This document shows, piece after piece, positions 61,758 to 64,000 of a stretch of DNA of 64,000 bases (position 1 is the stretch's first letter; every line of letters begins with the position of its first letter). Position numbers and translations under genes: made by a program. The notes beneath the pieces are model-generated. The model saw only the letters and a program-made list of their open reading frames with translations. It had not been told where the DNA came from and ran no database searches. The stretch comes from Nissolia schottii (lineage: Eukaryota > Streptophyta > Magnoliopsida > Fabales > Fabaceae). The stretch is from positions 5,834-69,833 of the forward strand of contig QANU01076999.1 of the NCBI GenBank assembly GCA_003254905.1. The letters are read 5' to 3'.

Positions 61758-62485
61758 TTCCCATTATGTCCAATTTGTCCTTTTGAACTAGTTTCAACGA
61801 GATTGCCACGTGTCAGTTTGTAGTAAATTGCTAAACTTCAAATGTTGTCACCATTTCTATCCCAATGATGGCACAAGAGCTTCATACGCCGGCCAAAGAT
61901 GCTTCACACCCTTCACGATACGCCTCGATTGTTGTGCATGACCGTGACGAGTTTTAAAACTTGACCATTCGCTGCTGCTTGCCACTTGGCTTGAAAGGGG
62001 CTACAAATATCATCTCTCAACTGAGCAACCTCCATTTGTATTTTGCCCTAGACAAACACTATTAGTCTTCACTCTTCTTTCTTTATTTTGATCATTTCTT
62101 CTTTCTCCTACTACTAAGCAAAGGGAATTAATTTGTGAAAGCCCATGATTAAATAACAACCACAACCCCCCCCCCCCCAAAATAAAGACTTTATGGCTGA
62201 ACTTAGATTTAGCTTATTCAAATTTTACCGTTATGATGTGATCTACTATCCTTCAAATGATTTGTCGATGATAACAAAGAAAACAGCAAGTCCAATTAGC
62301 ATTCAAAACAATACACCCTTTGCTTCGGTGCACCATACAAGGATACATTTAATTTAATTTAACAGAAATCGACACACAAAACTTGTTCTAATAATCTTAT
62401 TGTTAACGAATGCATAAAGGTTACGCAAATTCAATTGAAAACGTCATCATAGACTCCAAACATGATTTATTTTGGATGGTCCTAG
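61758..62485. other. Spacer 3' of the lectin gene
   Basis: No gene recognised. A poly-C run of about 12 lies at 62167-62178. Confidence 0.4.
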
Positions 62486-63304
62486 CTAGTAGAAGCTTGA
62501 ATTGAAAGTCCAATTTAGAATCTTGTGCGCTTCAACGAGCTGCCCCGTGGCACCGGAGAACCCAATTCTAACCCATTCAGGCAGCACAGTCCTCAAATCA
62601 ATCACCAACGATAGCACAGTGGAAGTCCCATTCACGTGACTTCCAGGGTATTCCACAAAGACGATCAGACTCCTGCTCACGGGCTCATAGCTAATAGTGG
62701 CGGACGCAACAAACCCGTTGGTAGCGTTTCCAGTCTGCCACGGCGCCGTCGTAACCGAAGCAATTGAGTTGACATCAATCCCAATGTGGGTAGCGTTATT
62801 GGGGTCCCACAGGTTCCCGCCAAATGAGTCAAATTCAACGGCAACTATGTGGTTCTTGTATGCGTTGAGAGCATTGTCAGCATTAAATAGACCCAGGAAC
62901 CCGCCATTTGAATTTTGGGGGATGTAGGACAGGTACGGCGACATGAAGAACGCAATGCCGTCGCCCAGAGGGGCTGCAGGAACCGGAGAAGGCGCGACGA
63001 GGAAAGAGAAAGTGGTGGTGAAGGCGGCGAGGCTGCCGGTTTTGGGGTCCCAGAGGCGCACCGGCGCGGCGTAGGAGGCTCTGCCGACGCTGTTTTGAAC
63101 CGGGACGCCGTTTATTATCTTCGTGAGCTGGATCGCGCCGTTTGAGGCGAAGGCGTCGCCTTGGAATGTGATGCGTTTTGTGTATTGATCGAAACTGGGG
63201 AATGTGAAAGAATGTGAGCTGGCATTTGGAGCCAGCAGCATGATTAGTAGCAGCGGGATGGTGATTTGAAGCCATGGGTGGTTGTTGTTGTTGATGATGG
63301 CCAT
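62486..63304 (-). CDS. Secreted legume lectin, intronless
   Basis: A 272-codon frame with a cleavable signal peptide (residues about 1-30: hydrophobic LQITIPLLLIMLLAPNASSH) followed by one complete legume-lectin domain, and no transmembrane or kinase part. It is expected to bind carbohydrate in the apoplast or vacuole in a Ca/Mn-dependent way. Seen: RITFQGDAFASNGAIQLTK; sugar-site Asp115 in LGDGIAFF; metal-binding Glu157/Asp159 in VAVEFDSF, Asp167 in LWDPNNATH, His173 in HIGIDVNS; closing strand EWVRIGFSGATGQLVEAHKI then LNWTF. Several N-glycosylation sequons (NAS 27, NAT 170, NAT 193, NGT 225, NWT 264, NSS 268). Length is normal for the family. It shares strand and motifs with the LecRK lectin domain 6 kb away, suggesting descent from a common local lectin gene. 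Confidence 0.95.
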   Translation of the reverse strand: MAIINNNNHPWLQITIPLLLIMLLAPNASSHSFTFPSFDQYTKRITFQGDAFASNGAIQLTKIINGVPVQNSVGRASYAAPVRLWDPKTGSLAAFTTTFSFLVAPSPVPAAPLGDGIAFFMSPYLSYIPQNSNGGFLGLFNADNALNAYKNHIVAVEFDSFGGNLWDPNNATHIGIDVNSIASVTTAPWQTGNATNGFVASATISYEPVSRSLIVFVEYPGSHVNGTSTVLSLVIDLRTVLPEWVRIGFSGATGQLVEAHKILNWTFNSSFY

Positions 63305-63372
63305 GATGATTAAATTGTAAAATTGTGTAATTAAATGTGATTGATATGGAGAGTAGTGTCCATGTGTTGCGC

Positions 63373-63380
63373 TTTATATA
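63373..63380 (-). promoter_or_regulatory. TATA box of the lectin gene
   Basis: Minus-strand TATATAAA lies about 70 bp upstream of the ATG at 63304, giving an expected leader of about 40 nt. Confidence 0.65.
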
Positions 63381-63690
63381 TGGAGCGTTTAGGCCTGCAT
63401 CTGCATGCATGCCAAGAGAGTAAAATAATGTTGGAAATGATGCGGAGAAAGCCAAATGACTTGCATAGAACACATTAGACGGCGCTTGGACGATTTGATT
63501 AATGAAGGGGGAGTAAAACTATGAGATTTTCCAAGTTTTGTCCTATGTACCTATGTAGTAGCAGGCTACAGTCACGCAGAATCTTTTTTATTCTTCAACA
63601 TAATATTCTTTTTTAAAATCATTTGGTTGTAAATTGAATTCTAAGCAATATTTTTAGTATTATAATATATTTTTATAAAAGTATTCATGA
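63381..63690. other. Upstream region of the lectin gene
   Basis: No gene. It contains tgcatctgcatgcatgcc (63400-63417), with RY-like CATGCA motifs about 100 bp upstream of the lectin start. RY elements are known in seed-expressed genes, so seed expression is possible but unproven. Confidence 0.4.
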
Positions 63691-63693
63691 CAA

Positions 63694-63894
63694 ATGGATG
63701 TGTGTAGGTGGTGGCCCGGCCCGTTGCCATTGAGCAGTGGTGCACCGCCGTTAGGTGGTGGTTCGCCGCTGTCATACAGTGGTTCGGCGCCTTCTGGCGG
63801 TGGTCCATTACCTTCATACAGTGGTTTAGCACCTTTCGACAGTAGTCAGGCGCCATCTGGTGGTGGTTGGTCGCCGGCCAGCAGTGGTCCTTAG
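63694..63894. repeat. Degenerate GGTGGT/CAGTGG-type minisatellite
   Basis: GC-rich imperfect repeats of about 30 bp with cores such as atacagtggttcggcgcc and tctggcggtggtccat. The plus-strand translation is Gly/Ser/Pro-rich (SGSAPSGGGPLPSYSG), the minus strand His/Met-rich (NHCMK-like). Either reading is a by-product of the repeat; a low-complexity coding exon cut by the window edge cannot be excluded. Confidence 0.55.
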
Positions 63895-64000
63895 CTGGCC
63901 CGCAATGGTCGACTGAAGGGTGGTGTTGACTTAGGGTACAAGGTTTGGGAGCAATTTGGTCTTTTAATGTGTCAAAATATTACAATCCCATGGAAAATTC

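Overview
The window is nuclear DNA from a flowering plant, most likely a eudicot. The evidence is split genes with GT-AG introns, AT-rich spacers, plant-type transposon remnants, and plant gene families: the cinnamyl alcohol dehydrogenase (CAD) family, rhamnogalacturonan lyase, and legume-lectin proteins including an L-type lectin receptor kinase. I could not identify the species. No bacterial operon, CRISPR array, rRNA or tRNA gene is present.

Layout. 1-5,250 and 6,320-11,030 are a satellite array built from two modules, a 63-bp unit and a 110-bp unit. The array is interrupted at about 5,255-6,320 by unrelated DNA that carries its own 555-bp-period duplication. 11,237-13,803 (minus) is a decayed SAMHD1-like HD-domain phosphohydrolase gene. 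14,546-15,260 (minus) is a Copia gag fragment. 15,880-20,490 holds small inverted-repeat elements, a short frameshifted gene fragment, and a remnant of an En/Spm (Ptta) transposase gene. 21,167-22,606 (plus) is a broken fragment resembling plant SH2-domain (STAT-like) proteins.

24,150-36,032 is a CAD-family cluster on the minus strand. One complete five-exon gene lies at 26,405-24,150 (366 codons) and a second at 36,032-33,203 (361 codons). Between them sit three partial, nearly identical copies of the second gene, each bounded by a single N (29,122, 31,173, 33,094). The Ns look like contig joins, so part of this apparent amplification is probably an assembly or haplotype artefact. 38,015-44,229 (minus) is a complete 16-exon rhamnogalacturonan lyase gene (695 codons), reconstructed here exon by exon.

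44,230-54,700 is AT-rich and gene-poor. It carries a SINE with a 19-bp target-site duplication and several MITEs. 54,739-56,868 (minus) is an intronless L-type lectin receptor kinase. 62,486-63,304 (minus) is an intronless secreted legume lectin. Between these two is a foldback-type element with long inverted termini made of 32-bp tandem repeats, plus a probable Gypsy-like LTR remnant.

The intact genes concern the cell wall and surface: aromatic alcohol/aldehyde metabolism (CADs), pectin remodelling (RG lyase), and extracellular carbohydrate recognition (receptor kinase and lectin). Nothing shows that they are co-regulated. I found no clearly new molecular system. The most unusual items are the two-module satellite, the N-bounded CAD copies with an empty-site pair for a MITE insertion, a hairpin-linked intron duplication, and the foldback element.
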